DNA of 64,000 bases from contig NZ_LZSO01000016.1 of assembly GCF_001665785.1 (NCBI RefSeq), positions 186,001-250,000 on the forward strand, in the 5' to 3' direction. The notes beneath the pieces were generated by a model, which was not told the origin of the DNA, did no database searches, and saw only the letters and a program-made list of their open reading frames with translations. Positions 26,144 through 34,049 of this stretch are shown piece by piece (the first letter of the stretch is position 1; each line of letters begins with the position of its first letter). Source of the DNA: Mycolicibacterium peregrinum. GTDB taxonomy: Bacteria; Actinomycetota; Actinomycetes; Mycobacteriales; Mycobacteriaceae. Position numbers and translations under genes: made by a program.

Positions 26144-27397
26144 GTGGGCCCAAAACGGCCCCAGGGCCGGCACCACGTCCAGTCAGCGCCGCAAGCGTCG
26201 CTGAAGGTGCTCGTCGTCGGTGCCGGGGTCGGCGGTATCTCGATCGCCCGTGGACTGCTGCGCGACGGGCATGACGTCACGGTGTTCGAGCAGCGCCCCG
26301 ACGTGCGGGCCGGCGGTGGCGCCGTCACCATCTGGTCGAACGGCGAATCGGTGCTGCGGCAGCTCGGCGTCGATATGGACGGTGCCGGCCAGGAGCTGTC
26401 CACCGTTCGGGTGGTGACCTCGACCGGGCGCCCGATGACCACCCTCGACGTGGCCGCGATCGTGAGCCGGATGGGCGCGCCGGTCCGGATGGTCCCGCGT
26501 CGGATTCTGCTCGAGCGGCTGCTGGAAGGTTTTCCGGCCGAACGGATTCGGTGCAACGCGCAGGTGGTCGGCGTCGCGAACGGCAGCCACGGTGTTCGCC
26601 TCGATTTCGCCGACGGCAGTTCCGTGGATGGCGATCTGGTGATCGGCGCGGACGGCCTGCACTCGAAGATCCGCGAGATCGTCGGCGCACCGCACGCGGA
26701 GCCGACGGGCTGGTGCAGCTGGCAAGGGCTGGCCGCGCTTCCAGACGGGGCCGATCGCCACGTCGCCTTCGTCATCGTCGGTGAGCACGGGAACCTCGGT
26801 CTCTGGCCGGCCGGAGACACCGAGGTGCAGTGGTGGTTCGACCTGCCATGGTCGCCGGACTTCGTCCGGCCGGCCCGCCCGATCGAGGTGATCCGCGCCA
26901 ATTTCACCGGATGGTCCGAATTGGTCGACCAGGTACTTGCGACGTTGACCGACGATGATCTGGCGCGTTCGCCCTATCCGCATTTCCGCCATCCGATTCC
27001 CGGGCCGGGTGATGGTGCGTTGACGTTGTTGGGCGATGCGGCCCACACGATGCCACCGACGCTCGCGCAGGGGACCAACCAGGCACTGCTCGACACGATG
27101 GTGTTGTGCAAGGCGGTGTCGGACTTCCAGCACGGCGCCCACGGGGATCTCTCCGGTGCCCTGCGCTGGTACGAGAACACCCGCCGCCGTCGGGTCGCCG
27201 CGGTGTCCCGGGTGGCCTCGTTGCAGGTGTCGCACGGTGAGGCCGTGCTGCGGCCCGCGGCGATGGTGCCGAACCGGACGATGACCTGGGTGTTGGCGAC
27301 GTTCCTGCGGGTGGTGAGTCACCGCCGGATGGCGGCGGAAATCGACCGGGACCTGGCTGCGGCGACGATCACCGGCAGGGATGAACATGCCCGCTGA
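26144..27397 (+). CDS. FAD-dependent monooxygenase
   Basis: 417-residue flavoprotein of the salicylate-hydroxylase / zeaxanthin-epoxidase type, which uses NAD(P)H and oxygen to hydroxylate or epoxidise small or isoprenoid substrates. The dinucleotide fold VLVVGAGVGGISIARGL is near residue 25, the linking DG motif VIGADGLHSKIRE near 167 and the second FAD motif LLGDAAHTMPPTLAQGTNQALLD near 300. The end is not extended by a thioredoxin-like domain. A -10 box directly before the GTG suggests a leaderless message. The stop overlaps the DUF4389 gene. Substrate unknown. Confidence 0.88.
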   Translation: MGPKRPQGRHHVQSAPQASLKVLVVGAGVGGISIARGLLRDGHDVTVFEQRPDVRAGGGAVTIWSNGESVLRQLGVDMDGAGQELSTVRVVTSTGRPMTTLDVAAIVSRMGAPVRMVPRRILLERLLEGFPAERIRCNAQVVGVANGSHGVRLDFADGSSVDGDLVIGADGLHSKIREIVGAPHAEPTGWCSWQGLAALPDGADRHVAFVIVGEHGNLGLWPAGDTEVQWWFDLPWSPDFVRPARPIEVIRANFTGWSELVDQVLATLTDDDLARSPYPHFRHPIPGPGDGALTLLGDAAHTMPPTLAQGTNQALLDTMVLCKAVSDFQHGAHGDLSGALRWYENTRRRRVAAVSRVASLQVSHGEAVLRPAAMVPNRTMTWVLATFLRVVSHRRMAAEIDRDLAAATITGRDEHAR

Positions 27398-27980
27398 GGC
27401 GGTACGGGTGCGCGGCGCGATCGATGCGCCGTCGAGCCGGCTGTGGCTGGTCAAGTGGTGCATCCTGGCCGTGCCGCACTATCCGATCCTGATCGGCCTG
27501 TACCTGGTGTATCCGCTCGTGGTGCTGGCCGCGGGGGTCACGATCCTGTGCACCGGCCGGTATCCGCGGTCCCTGTTCGACTTCAACGTCGGCGTGCTGC
27601 GGTGGTCGTGGCGGGTGATGAACTACCGCTTCCCGATGAACACGACCGACCGATATCCGCCGTTCACCCTCAAAGCTGATCCCGACTATCCCGGCGATCT
27701 CGAGGTTGCCTATCCCGAGCAACTTTCCCGAGGGGCCGTGCTGGTCAAGTGGTGGCTGTTGGCGCTGCCGCAGATCATCATGTGCTGGGCGATGGAGGCG
27801 CCGCTGCAAGTACTGTGCGTCATCTCCGCGGTGCGGCTGCTGGCCCGGGGGACGGTGTCGGAAGACATGTTCGATCTTCTGATGGGCATGGTCCGCTGGC
27901 GTTACCGTGTGGCCGTGTACGTGTCGCTGATGTGCGACGAATATCCACCCTTCCGATTGGATCTTGGCAGTAAGTATTGA
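27387..27980 (+). CDS. DUF4389 membrane protein
   Basis: A 197-residue protein of unknown function with four hydrophobic segments in two similar halves: each half has a membrane hairpin followed by an aromatic DFNVGVLRWSWRVMNYRFPM / DLLMGMVRWRYRVAVYVSLM stretch and a YPPF motif, the mark of DUF4389. The internal repeat is visible in (RYPPFTL and EYPPFRL). The ATG at 27387 is preferred to 27381 because AGGG then lies six bases upstream. It overlaps the monooxygenase before it and the methyltransferase after it, so the three form an operon. Confidence 0.85.
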   Translation: MPAEAVRVRGAIDAPSSRLWLVKWCILAVPHYPILIGLYLVYPLVVLAAGVTILCTGRYPRSLFDFNVGVLRWSWRVMNYRFPMNTTDRYPPFTLKADPDYPGDLEVAYPEQLSRGAVLVKWWLLALPQIIMCWAMEAPLQVLCVISAVRLLARGTVSEDMFDLLMGMVRWRYRVAVYVSLMCDEYPPFRLDLGSKY

Positions 27981-28600
27981 AGCACCGTAATCCGTTGTTC
28001 CCGTACGTGTATCGGCTCGGTATGCCGATATTCGACAGGCTGTTCTACCGCCGTTATCGGCGGTCGGCGATGAGCCATGCGACGGGGCGGTTGTTGATGG
28101 TCGGAGTCGGACCGGGGACCGACCTGCTGTTCCTTCCGGGGGCGGTGACGTCGGTCGCCGCGGTGGAACCGGAGCCGACGATGCGGCGAATGGCGCGTGC
28201 CCTGGCCCGGCGGCACGGCGTCGAGGTCGACGTCGTCGACGGAGCGGGGGAGTCGATTCCGTTTCCGGACAACAGTTTCGACTCGGTCCATGTCGGGCTG
28301 GTGTTGTGTTCGGTCGACGACGTTGCGGCCACACTCGGTGAGATCCGGCGCGTGCTGGAGCCCGATGGCCGGCTGGTGGTTCTGGAGCATGTCCGCGGCG
28401 AGGGCCTGATGGGGCGGTTCCAGGATCTGATCGCGCGGCCGTGGGCATGGCTGTCGTCGGGGTGTGAACCGAACCGCCGCACCGTCGACGCCATCGCCGC
28501 GGCCGGGTTCGACACCAGTGGGCTGCGCAGTACCCAGCGGACGCTGGTGCCGCCGCCGTGCACACCACATCTGCAGGGGGTGGCGACTATTCGACGCTGA
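27977..28600 (+). CDS. Class I SAM-dependent methyltransferase
   Basis: 207 residues with the UbiE/Methyltransf_11 fold. Motif I reads LLMVGVGPGTDLLFLPGAV near residue 40, the acidic end of strand 2 is VAAVEPEP, motif II-like AGESIPFPDNSFDSVHVGLVLCSV is near 92, and EIRRVLEPDGRLVVLEHVRG follows. The TTG start overlaps the previous stop by 4 bases (TTGA). With the FAD monooxygenase it could modify a quinone or isoprenoid, but nothing in the sequence fixes the substrate. The 3' end overlaps the converging ABC permease by 14 bases. Confidence 0.87.
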   Translation: MKHRNPLFPYVYRLGMPIFDRLFYRRYRRSAMSHATGRLLMVGVGPGTDLLFLPGAVTSVAAVEPEPTMRRMARALARRHGVEVDVVDGAGESIPFPDNSFDSVHVGLVLCSVDDVAATLGEIRRVLEPDGRLVVLEHVRGEGLMGRFQDLIARPWAWLSSGCEPNRRTVDAIAAAGFDTSGLRSTQRTLVPPPCTPHLQGVATIRR

Positions 28601-31076
28601 CGGCCTCGATGATGTTGAGCCGCGCGGCCCGTCGTGCCGGTGGCAGTGAGCCCAGCAGGCTGATCGCCAGTGCACCGAGGGTGAACACCAGCGCCATCGG
28701 GCTCGGCCGGAACGTGACGTTGAAGTTCATGATGTCGCCGCTGACGAGGCTGAACAGCCACTGATCGACGAGCCCGACGAGCAGTCCCAGGAGGCCGCCC
28801 ACGATACCGATGGCGGCTGCCTCGGCCAGCACCATGGCCAGCGTGTAGCGGCGACTGGATCCCATTGCCCGCAGCACCCCGATCTCGCGGCGCCGTTCGA
28901 GCACCGACAGGGTCAGGGTGTTCAGCAGCGCGACGGCGGCGACGAACACCACGATGATCCACACCGCGTTGGCGATCAGCATGCTCTGGTGCAGCGGGGC
29001 TTCGAGACCGGCCAGGGCGGTGCGTCCGTCGTAGGTGTGATTCGGCGCCGGGACGACGTGACTGACGTTGGCCAGCAGGCGGTCGGGATCGGTTCCCTTG
29101 ACGGCGGTGACCTGCAACGTCGTCGACCCCGGTCGGTCGAACCAGGTGCGCATCTGGTCAAGCCCCATCCCGACCGTGCCGATCACCGTCGAGAAGTAGG
29201 GGACCAGCGCCAGTACCTTCGCCTGCTGGGGGCCGTGCGGCGTCTGCAGCTGCAGGTCATCGCCGACGCGGACATCGAGGGTCTTGCCCAGGTTCTGGGA
29301 GAGCACCACGCCGCGGCCGGCGAGCACGTCGTCGCGGGTCTTTTCGTCGAGAGCGCGGAAGAGGGCATCGTGGCTGCCGGGGGCGAAGCCGTCGAGCATG
29401 ACCCGGGTGCCGCCGACGACGGCGAAGCCCAGGGCGCCTTCCGTGACGTTCGCGACGCCGGGCACCTCGGTGACGTTCTGGGTAAGGCCTTGCGGCAGAA
29501 GGCCGGTGGCGTACTCGTCGGGCGGGTTGGCACTCACCCAGACGTCGACATCGGCGACCGGGGCGAAGACATCGCGGGCCGAGCGGATCATGTCGTTGTT
29601 CGTGCCGGTGATCACGACGGTCGTCACGACGGCGATCAGCACGGTCATCACGGTGGCCCACACGCGTCGCGGCGCGCGTTCGACGGTCGCCGCGCCCAGT
29701 GCGCCGGCCGATCCGAACAGGCGCGCCACGGCGGCCGTGGCTCTGACGATGGGGCCGGCGAGTGCGAATCCGAGCGCGATCTGCGCGGTGAACAGGGCCG
29801 CGATCGCCACGAACGCCACCGAACCCGGTTGGTAGAACACGATCAGGATCGCCGCCGCCAGCACCGCCACCGCCGCGAGGCCGGTGACGATGCGCAGCCA
29901 GCGTGGCACGTTGTCCGCTGCCGATACGCCGACCGGGGCGAGCGCCTCGATCGGTGAGACCTTGTACACCTGCCGGGCCGCCATCGCTGACGCCGCCACG
30001 CTCGTGAGTGCCGTGGCGGCGATGGCCACCGGGATCGCGTAGCCGGGCAGCCAGTACTCGATGCGCGCTTCGAGGCCCTGGGTCATGGTCGGTGGCAGTC
30101 GGCCGATGGCCAGCCGGCCCAACACAATTCCCAGCAGTGAGCCGATGGTGCCGCCGATCAGTCCGAGGATCGTGGCCTCGGCCAGCATGTCGCGGACGAT
30201 GGTGGCGCGTCGGCCGCCGATGGCCCGCAGCATCGAGATGACCGGGCGGCGTTGGGCGATCGCCATCGTCATCGTGGTGTAGATCAGGAACGCGCCGACC
30301 ACCAGCGCGACCGCCGCGCCCATCAGCGCCATGTAGTTCATCAGCTTGACGCCGTCACCGGCGCGGGCCGCCCGCGAACTCGGGGTAGCGACCAGGGCCC
30401 GGCCGTTCACCGCCGCGGTGACCTGATCTCGCACCGTGGCGAGGTCGGCGCCCGGTGTCGTGGTGATCAGGATCGAGTCGAGCTGGCCCACTCTGCCGGT
30501 GACCTTCTGCGCCAGAGGGAGTGGGGCCAGCACGTAGTGGCCGCCGTTGAGGTCGGCGAGCTGCTTGCCCTCAAGGACTTCGGAGACGGTGACTGTGCCC
30601 GACCCGAGCTGGAACGTCTCGCCTTTCGCGTGACCGACGGCGGGCCCGACGCGCACACCTTCGGCTGCGGTGGGGGCTTGAACTTGGACGCCGACCGCAT
30701 CTTTCAGGGCGCCTTCCAGGGCACGACTGCGGTCGTCGGCACCGAACAGCAATACCGGCTCGGTCGCGGTTGGCGCGGTCATGCGGATCATCGGGGCCGC
30801 GGTCGCGACACCGGGAACCTTGGCGACGTCGGTCACCACCGACTCGGGAAACCCCGCGTCGGTGACACCCGAGACCTCCAGCGCGGCGATACCGGCGACG
30901 CCGTCCGCGAGCCGGTTGACCGATCCCGTGATCGACCCGAAGATACCGAGGATTGCCACGAGATACATTGCCGAGACGGCCATTACGGCGATCGAGGCAA
31001 GCGTGCGCCGCCGGTGCACGATGAGTTCGCGCAAGCTGAACACTCGGAGCCGACTAGCCGCGGCCGCGAGTTTCAC
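28587..31076 (-). CDS. ABC transporter permease, FtsX/MacB family
   Basis: 829-residue permease with two FtsX-like units. A membrane segment near 28-48 is followed by a long extracytoplasmic domain, then three helices (about 265-375), more helices (about 405-480), a second extracytoplasmic domain (about 510-705) and three final helices. This ten-helix form is the DevC/MacB/LolCDE-like exporter type, which moves lipids or lipoproteins or transmits force rather than importing solutes. It overlaps the ATPase gene by 4 bases (ATGA), so the two are translated together. Substrate unknown. Confidence 0.9.
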   Translation of the reverse strand: MKLAAAASRLRVFSLRELIVHRRRTLASIAVMAVSAMYLVAILGIFGSITGSVNRLADGVAGIAALEVSGVTDAGFPESVVTDVAKVPGVATAAPMIRMTAPTATEPVLLFGADDRSRALEGALKDAVGVQVQAPTAAEGVRVGPAVGHAKGETFQLGSGTVTVSEVLEGKQLADLNGGHYVLAPLPLAQKVTGRVGQLDSILITTTPGADLATVRDQVTAAVNGRALVATPSSRAARAGDGVKLMNYMALMGAAVALVVGAFLIYTTMTMAIAQRRPVISMLRAIGGRRATIVRDMLAEATILGLIGGTIGSLLGIVLGRLAIGRLPPTMTQGLEARIEYWLPGYAIPVAIAATALTSVAASAMAARQVYKVSPIEALAPVGVSAADNVPRWLRIVTGLAAVAVLAAAILIVFYQPGSVAFVAIAALFTAQIALGFALAGPIVRATAAVARLFGSAGALGAATVERAPRRVWATVMTVLIAVVTTVVITGTNNDMIRSARDVFAPVADVDVWVSANPPDEYATGLLPQGLTQNVTEVPGVANVTEGALGFAVVGGTRVMLDGFAPGSHDALFRALDEKTRDDVLAGRGVVLSQNLGKTLDVRVGDDLQLQTPHGPQQAKVLALVPYFSTVIGTVGMGLDQMRTWFDRPGSTTLQVTAVKGTDPDRLLANVSHVVPAPNHTYDGRTALAGLEAPLHQSMLIANAVWIIVVFVAAVALLNTLTLSVLERRREIGVLRAMGSSRRYTLAMVLAEAAAIGIVGGLLGLLVGLVDQWLFSLVSGDIMNFNVTFRPSPMALVFTLGALAISLLGSLPPARRAARLNIIEAVSVE

Positions 31077-31780
31077 CCCGGCACCACCGACATCTTGTCG
31101 GAGCCGAGCCGTCCGTCCTGGAGGGTGATCACCCGGTCGGTGGCTGCCGCGGCCTCGGCGTTGTGGGTCACCATCACCACCAGCCGGCCCAGGCCCTCCT
31201 CGTGCGCGACCTCGCCGAGCAGGGTCAGGATCGCCGCACCCGTCGTGGAGTCGAGGTTGCCCGTCGGTTCGTCGGCGAGGATCAGCGGCGGGTCCATCAT
31301 CATGGCCCGGGCCACCGCGACGCGCTGCATCTGACCGCCGGACAGCTCGGATGGGCGGTGCTCGGTCCGGTTGCCGAGGCCGACGCGGTCCAGCAGCTCC
31401 ACGGCCTGTGGTTTGACCTTGCCGAGCCGGACCCCGTCGAGCAGTTTGGGGACGGCCACGTTCTCCCAGGCCGACAGGGTGGGCAGCAGGTTGAAGAACT
31501 GGAAGACGAAGCCCACCCGGCGGTGGCGGAAGGCCGACTGCTGCTCGTCGCCCAGGCGCCCGATCTCCTCGCCGTCGAAGATGATCGAGCCCGAGTCCGG
31601 GGAGTCCAGCGCGCCCAGCAGGTGCAGCAACGTGCTCTTACCTGCACCGGAGGGGCCGATGATCGAGACAAACTGCCCGCCGTTGAGGTGGAGGCTGATC
31701 TCGTCGAGGGCGCGCACCGTCTGGCCGCCGACCTTGTACTCGCGCACGACGTCGCGCAGTTCGATGGTCAGTTCGGGCAT
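31073..31780 (-). CDS. ABC transporter ATP-binding protein (MacB/LolD type)
   Basis: 235-residue ATPase with Walker A GPSGAGKSTLLHLLG near 41, Q-loop VGFVFQFFNLLPTLSAWENV near 91, signature LSGGQMQRVAVARA near 144, Walker B LILADEPTGNLDSTTG and switch His in MVTHN. The Q-loop FQFFNLLPTL is typical of the MacB/LolD family. The start is the ATG at 31780 with GGGAGG five bases upstream. Partner of the downstream FtsX-like permease. Confidence 0.93.
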   Translation of the reverse strand: MPELTIELRDVVREYKVGGQTVRALDEISLHLNGGQFVSIIGPSGAGKSTLLHLLGALDSPDSGSIIFDGEEIGRLGDEQQSAFRHRRVGFVFQFFNLLPTLSAWENVAVPKLLDGVRLGKVKPQAVELLDRVGLGNRTEHRPSELSGGQMQRVAVARAMMMDPPLILADEPTGNLDSTTGAAILTLLGEVAHEEGLGRLVVMVTHNAEAAAATDRVITLQDGRLGSDKMSVVPG

Positions 31781-31830
31781 CGCAGCCTCCCGGGAGTCGG
31801 GATATGCGCAGCCTACGCCCGGCGGAGGGA

Positions 31831-31891
31831 TCGCCGAACCTGAACTTATGTGCGAGGTTTTGGCCGAAACTCGCACACAACTTCAGACTCG
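31831..31891. repeat. 61-base palindromic intergenic repeat, copy 1
   Basis: This element matches copy 2 at 39101-39161 in 56 of 61 positions and in the same orientation. Its core is an inverted repeat (ATGTGCGAG ... CTCGCACACAA) able to form a hairpin. Here it follows the frameshifted Ddn-like gene on the complement strand and supplies the stop of its second frame. Confidence 0.8.
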
Positions 31892-32283
31892 CGGCGCCAA
31901 CGTGGCAACCAACCGAGCCTTCTGGTCGCTGGCCGGGATGATGCGGGGGTTGGTCAACAGGTAGCGCCGGCCACGGTGCCGCACTTCGGCCGTCCGGCGG
32001 CGCGGACATTGCGCACCCAGTCCGACTGGGTGCCGTAGTTCAGCACGACCCTGACGGACTTGCTGTCGACGAACGCCATGACCGGGGTCCGGTACGGCTT
32101 GCCCGACTTGCGGCCGGTGTGCTCGATGACGGCCATGTAGGGCAGCCACGGCGCCCACAGCCGTTGCAGAGGATTGGTGACGTACTTGTTGAAGTGGGCG
32201 ATCACCCGCATCGCCCGTGGCCCCAGTGTTGCCGCGATCCGTTCGGCAACTACGGCAATCGAATTCGCGATACTGCTCGGCAT
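31883..32283 (-). pseudogene. Deazaflavin-dependent nitroreductase-like (Ddn family), frameshifted
   Basis: F420-binding Ddn-like proteins reduce quinones or nitro compounds. The first frame (from ATG 32283) reads IAHFNKYVTNPLQRLWAPWLPY and TGRKSGKPYRTPVMAF, then YGTQSDWVRNVRAAG, and is then derailed to a short end. The correct ending, EVRHRGRRYLLTNPRIIPAS, is in another frame. One missing base in the G/C run near 31995-32000 explains the break. The gene is thus either inactivated or carries a sequencing error. The intact paralogue at 33476 shows the normal sequence order. Confidence 0.8.
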
Positions 32284-32358
32284 ATGCGGCCCCCGTCGCT
32301 GTCCCACCCTGGGACACATTCAACCAAACCTGCGCCACCCCTCCCGCGCAGGTCGCGA

Positions 32359-33239
32359 TGGTGATCGAAACCGGCCGTGGGCTGCCGCTGGAATTCCCCT
32401 TCACCCCGGGATCCGATCTCGCCGGGACGGTCGTCGCGGCCGGAGACGCGGTGACCCGATTCGCCGTCGACGATCAGGTGATCTCGGTGTTCACTCCGGA
32501 CTGGCTCGACGGCGCCCGGGCAGGTGACGCGCGAACGCCCTCCTACTGGACGCTCGGCGGGTTTTACCCCGGAGTGCTCGCCGAATATGTGGCGCTGCCG
32601 CAGGATTGGGTGGTCCGCGCTCCGCGGAGCCTGTCGCCAGCGGAGGCCAGCACGCTACCGGTGGCCGGACTCACGGCGTGGTTCGCGCTGGTGGAGCGCG
32701 GACATGTGCGGGCCGGCGATGTGGTGCTGGTCGAAGGCACCGGCGGCGTTGCCTTGTTCGGGGTGCAGATCGCGAAGATGCACGGCGCCGAGGTCATCGT
32801 GTCGGGCAGTGCAGACAAACTGGACCGAGTCTTACAGCTGGGCGCCGATCATGTCGTAGACCGGCGCAGCGCCGACTGGGCCGAAAGGATCCTCGCCATC
32901 ACCGGCGACCGCGGTGTGGACCAGGTGCTGGAGCTCGTCGGAGGAGCGCATCTCGGCAAGGCGGCCCAAGTCGCCGCGGTCGGTGGCCACATCCATCTCA
33001 TCGGCGCGCTCGACGGGTTCGAAGTATCAACCCCCGTTATGCCAATCCTGATGAAAGACATCACAATTCACGGGATCGGCACCGGGCATCGGCGCGCACT
33101 CAGCGACCTGGTCAGTGCCATCGACAGCACGGGGACGAAGCCTGTGATCGGGGCGCGCTATCCGCTTGAGGATCTGCCGGCGGCGCTGGACCATCTTGAT
33201 CGTGGCCCATTCGGCAAGATCGTCGTCGAGCTGGGGTGA
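32359..33239 (+). pseudogene. Zinc-type alcohol dehydrogenase-like protein, 5'-truncated
   Basis: A medium-chain dehydrogenase/quinone reductase that lacks its first 60 or so residues. Homology-like sequence starts at MVIETGRGLPLEFPFTPGSDLAGTVVAAGD; the rest follows the family: LGGFYPGVLAEYVALP, LPVAGLTAWFALVERGHVRAGDVVLVEGTGGVALFGVQIAKMHGAEVIVSG for NAD(P) binding, and the C-terminal LEDLPAALDHLDRGPFGKIVVEL. Upstream codons in the same frame (to 32217) look unrelated and run antisense to the Ddn-like gene. The catalytic-domain N-terminus is gone, so it is probably a remnant, though the remaining frame is open. Confidence 0.7.
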
Positions 33240-33290
33240 CCGCCGCTTCGGGTACTCGGGGCGGTCTGATGAGGGCAAACCGACCTGAAA

Positions 33291-33296
33291 TATGCT
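33291..33296 (+). promoter_or_regulatory. -10 element of the tRNA gene
   Basis: TATGCT lies ten bases before the tRNA 5' end, a normal spacing for a vegetative promoter. No clear -35 box is visible. Confidence 0.45.
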
Positions 33297-33306
33297 CTCC
33301 TGCGAC

Positions 33307-33380
33307 GCCCCCATAGCCCAATTGGCAGAGGCAGCAGACTTAAAATCTGCAAAGTGTCGGTTCGAGTCCGACTGGGGGCA
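33307..33380 (+). tRNA. tRNA with anticodon UAA (Leu), short variable loop
   Basis: A 74-base cloverleaf: acceptor GCCCCCA / TGGGGGC is perfect, the D arm is GCC / GGC, the anticodon stem is GCAGA / TCTGC with loop CTTAAAA giving anticodon TAA, and the T arm is GTCGG TTCGAGT CCGAC. The discriminator base is A. CCA is not encoded. The variable region is only five bases (AAAGT), whereas bacterial leucine tRNAs normally have a long variable arm. The anticodon reads UUA, a rare codon at this GC content. I assign Leu by anticodon only. Confidence 0.9.
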
Positions 33381-33475
33381 CCGACGGCGTTGCGGCTCGA
33401 ACCGCCTGTTCGATGGCCAGGCCGACTTGAGCCACAGCCGGTGAACCGACCTGGATCAACACCTAGACTCCGAGA

Positions 33476-33871
33476 ATGCGCGTCCCTCGACGAATCGCAC
33501 ATTTCAACAAGCGCGTGACCAATCCGGCAGCTCGTGCGATCACACCGTGGCTTCCGAACCTCGGGACGCTAGAGCATGTCGGGCGGAAGTCGGGCAGGCG
33601 GTATCGAACGCCCCTTCTGGTGTTTGAGACCCGCGACGGCTACGCCATCCTCGTCGGCTACGGCGAGCAGACGGATTGGTTGAAGAACGTGCTGGCCGGC
33701 GGACCAACGGTGCTGCACAAGCGGGGACGGGCTATACCGCTCACCAACCCACGGGTGGTGAGCAAGGCCGAGGGCGCACCACTGGTGACACCCAGTTCCC
33801 GGCTGCTCTACAAGGCGTTTCCCTACAACGAGGCATCTCTGTTACTGACGATTGCGGGCTCCGCGCGCTGA
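33476..33871 (+). CDS. Deazaflavin-dependent nitroreductase family protein (Ddn-like)
   Basis: 131-residue split-barrel protein expected to bind F420. Family motifs are RIAHFNKRVTNP, LEHVGRKSGRRYRTPLLVF, VGYGEQTDWLKNVLAGG and PLTNPRVV. It has no lipid anchor or long N-terminal helix, so it is of the short, soluble class. It is the intact paralogue of the frameshifted gene at 31883, with a tRNA and a truncated dehydrogenase between them. Reduction of quinones or lipid intermediates is the known range of the family; the particular substrate is unknown. Confidence 0.87.
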   Translation: MRVPRRIAHFNKRVTNPAARAITPWLPNLGTLEHVGRKSGRRYRTPLLVFETRDGYAILVGYGEQTDWLKNVLAGGPTVLHKRGRAIPLTNPRVVSKAEGAPLVTPSSRLLYKAFPYNEASLLLTIAGSAR

Positions 33872-34049
33872 CCTCCGTACCGCACCAGACTTGGAGCTGA
33901 GGATAGTCGCGGCCTGTCCGGCCTGCGTCGATATCTTGCCTGGATCGTGGTGGTGATGACCTGCCTGCGTCGGCGAACTCCGGCTGTGGGTTCGCTGTGC
34001 GGTCACAAGGGCGGGCCTGAAATCCGCTGACGGCGGGTATGCCTCCGCA

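Noticed and set aside
32217..32358. Extended N-terminus of the zinc-type dehydrogenase
   Set aside because: The codons lie antisense to the Ddn-like gene and bear no likeness to a GroES-type N-terminus, so homology begins near 32359.
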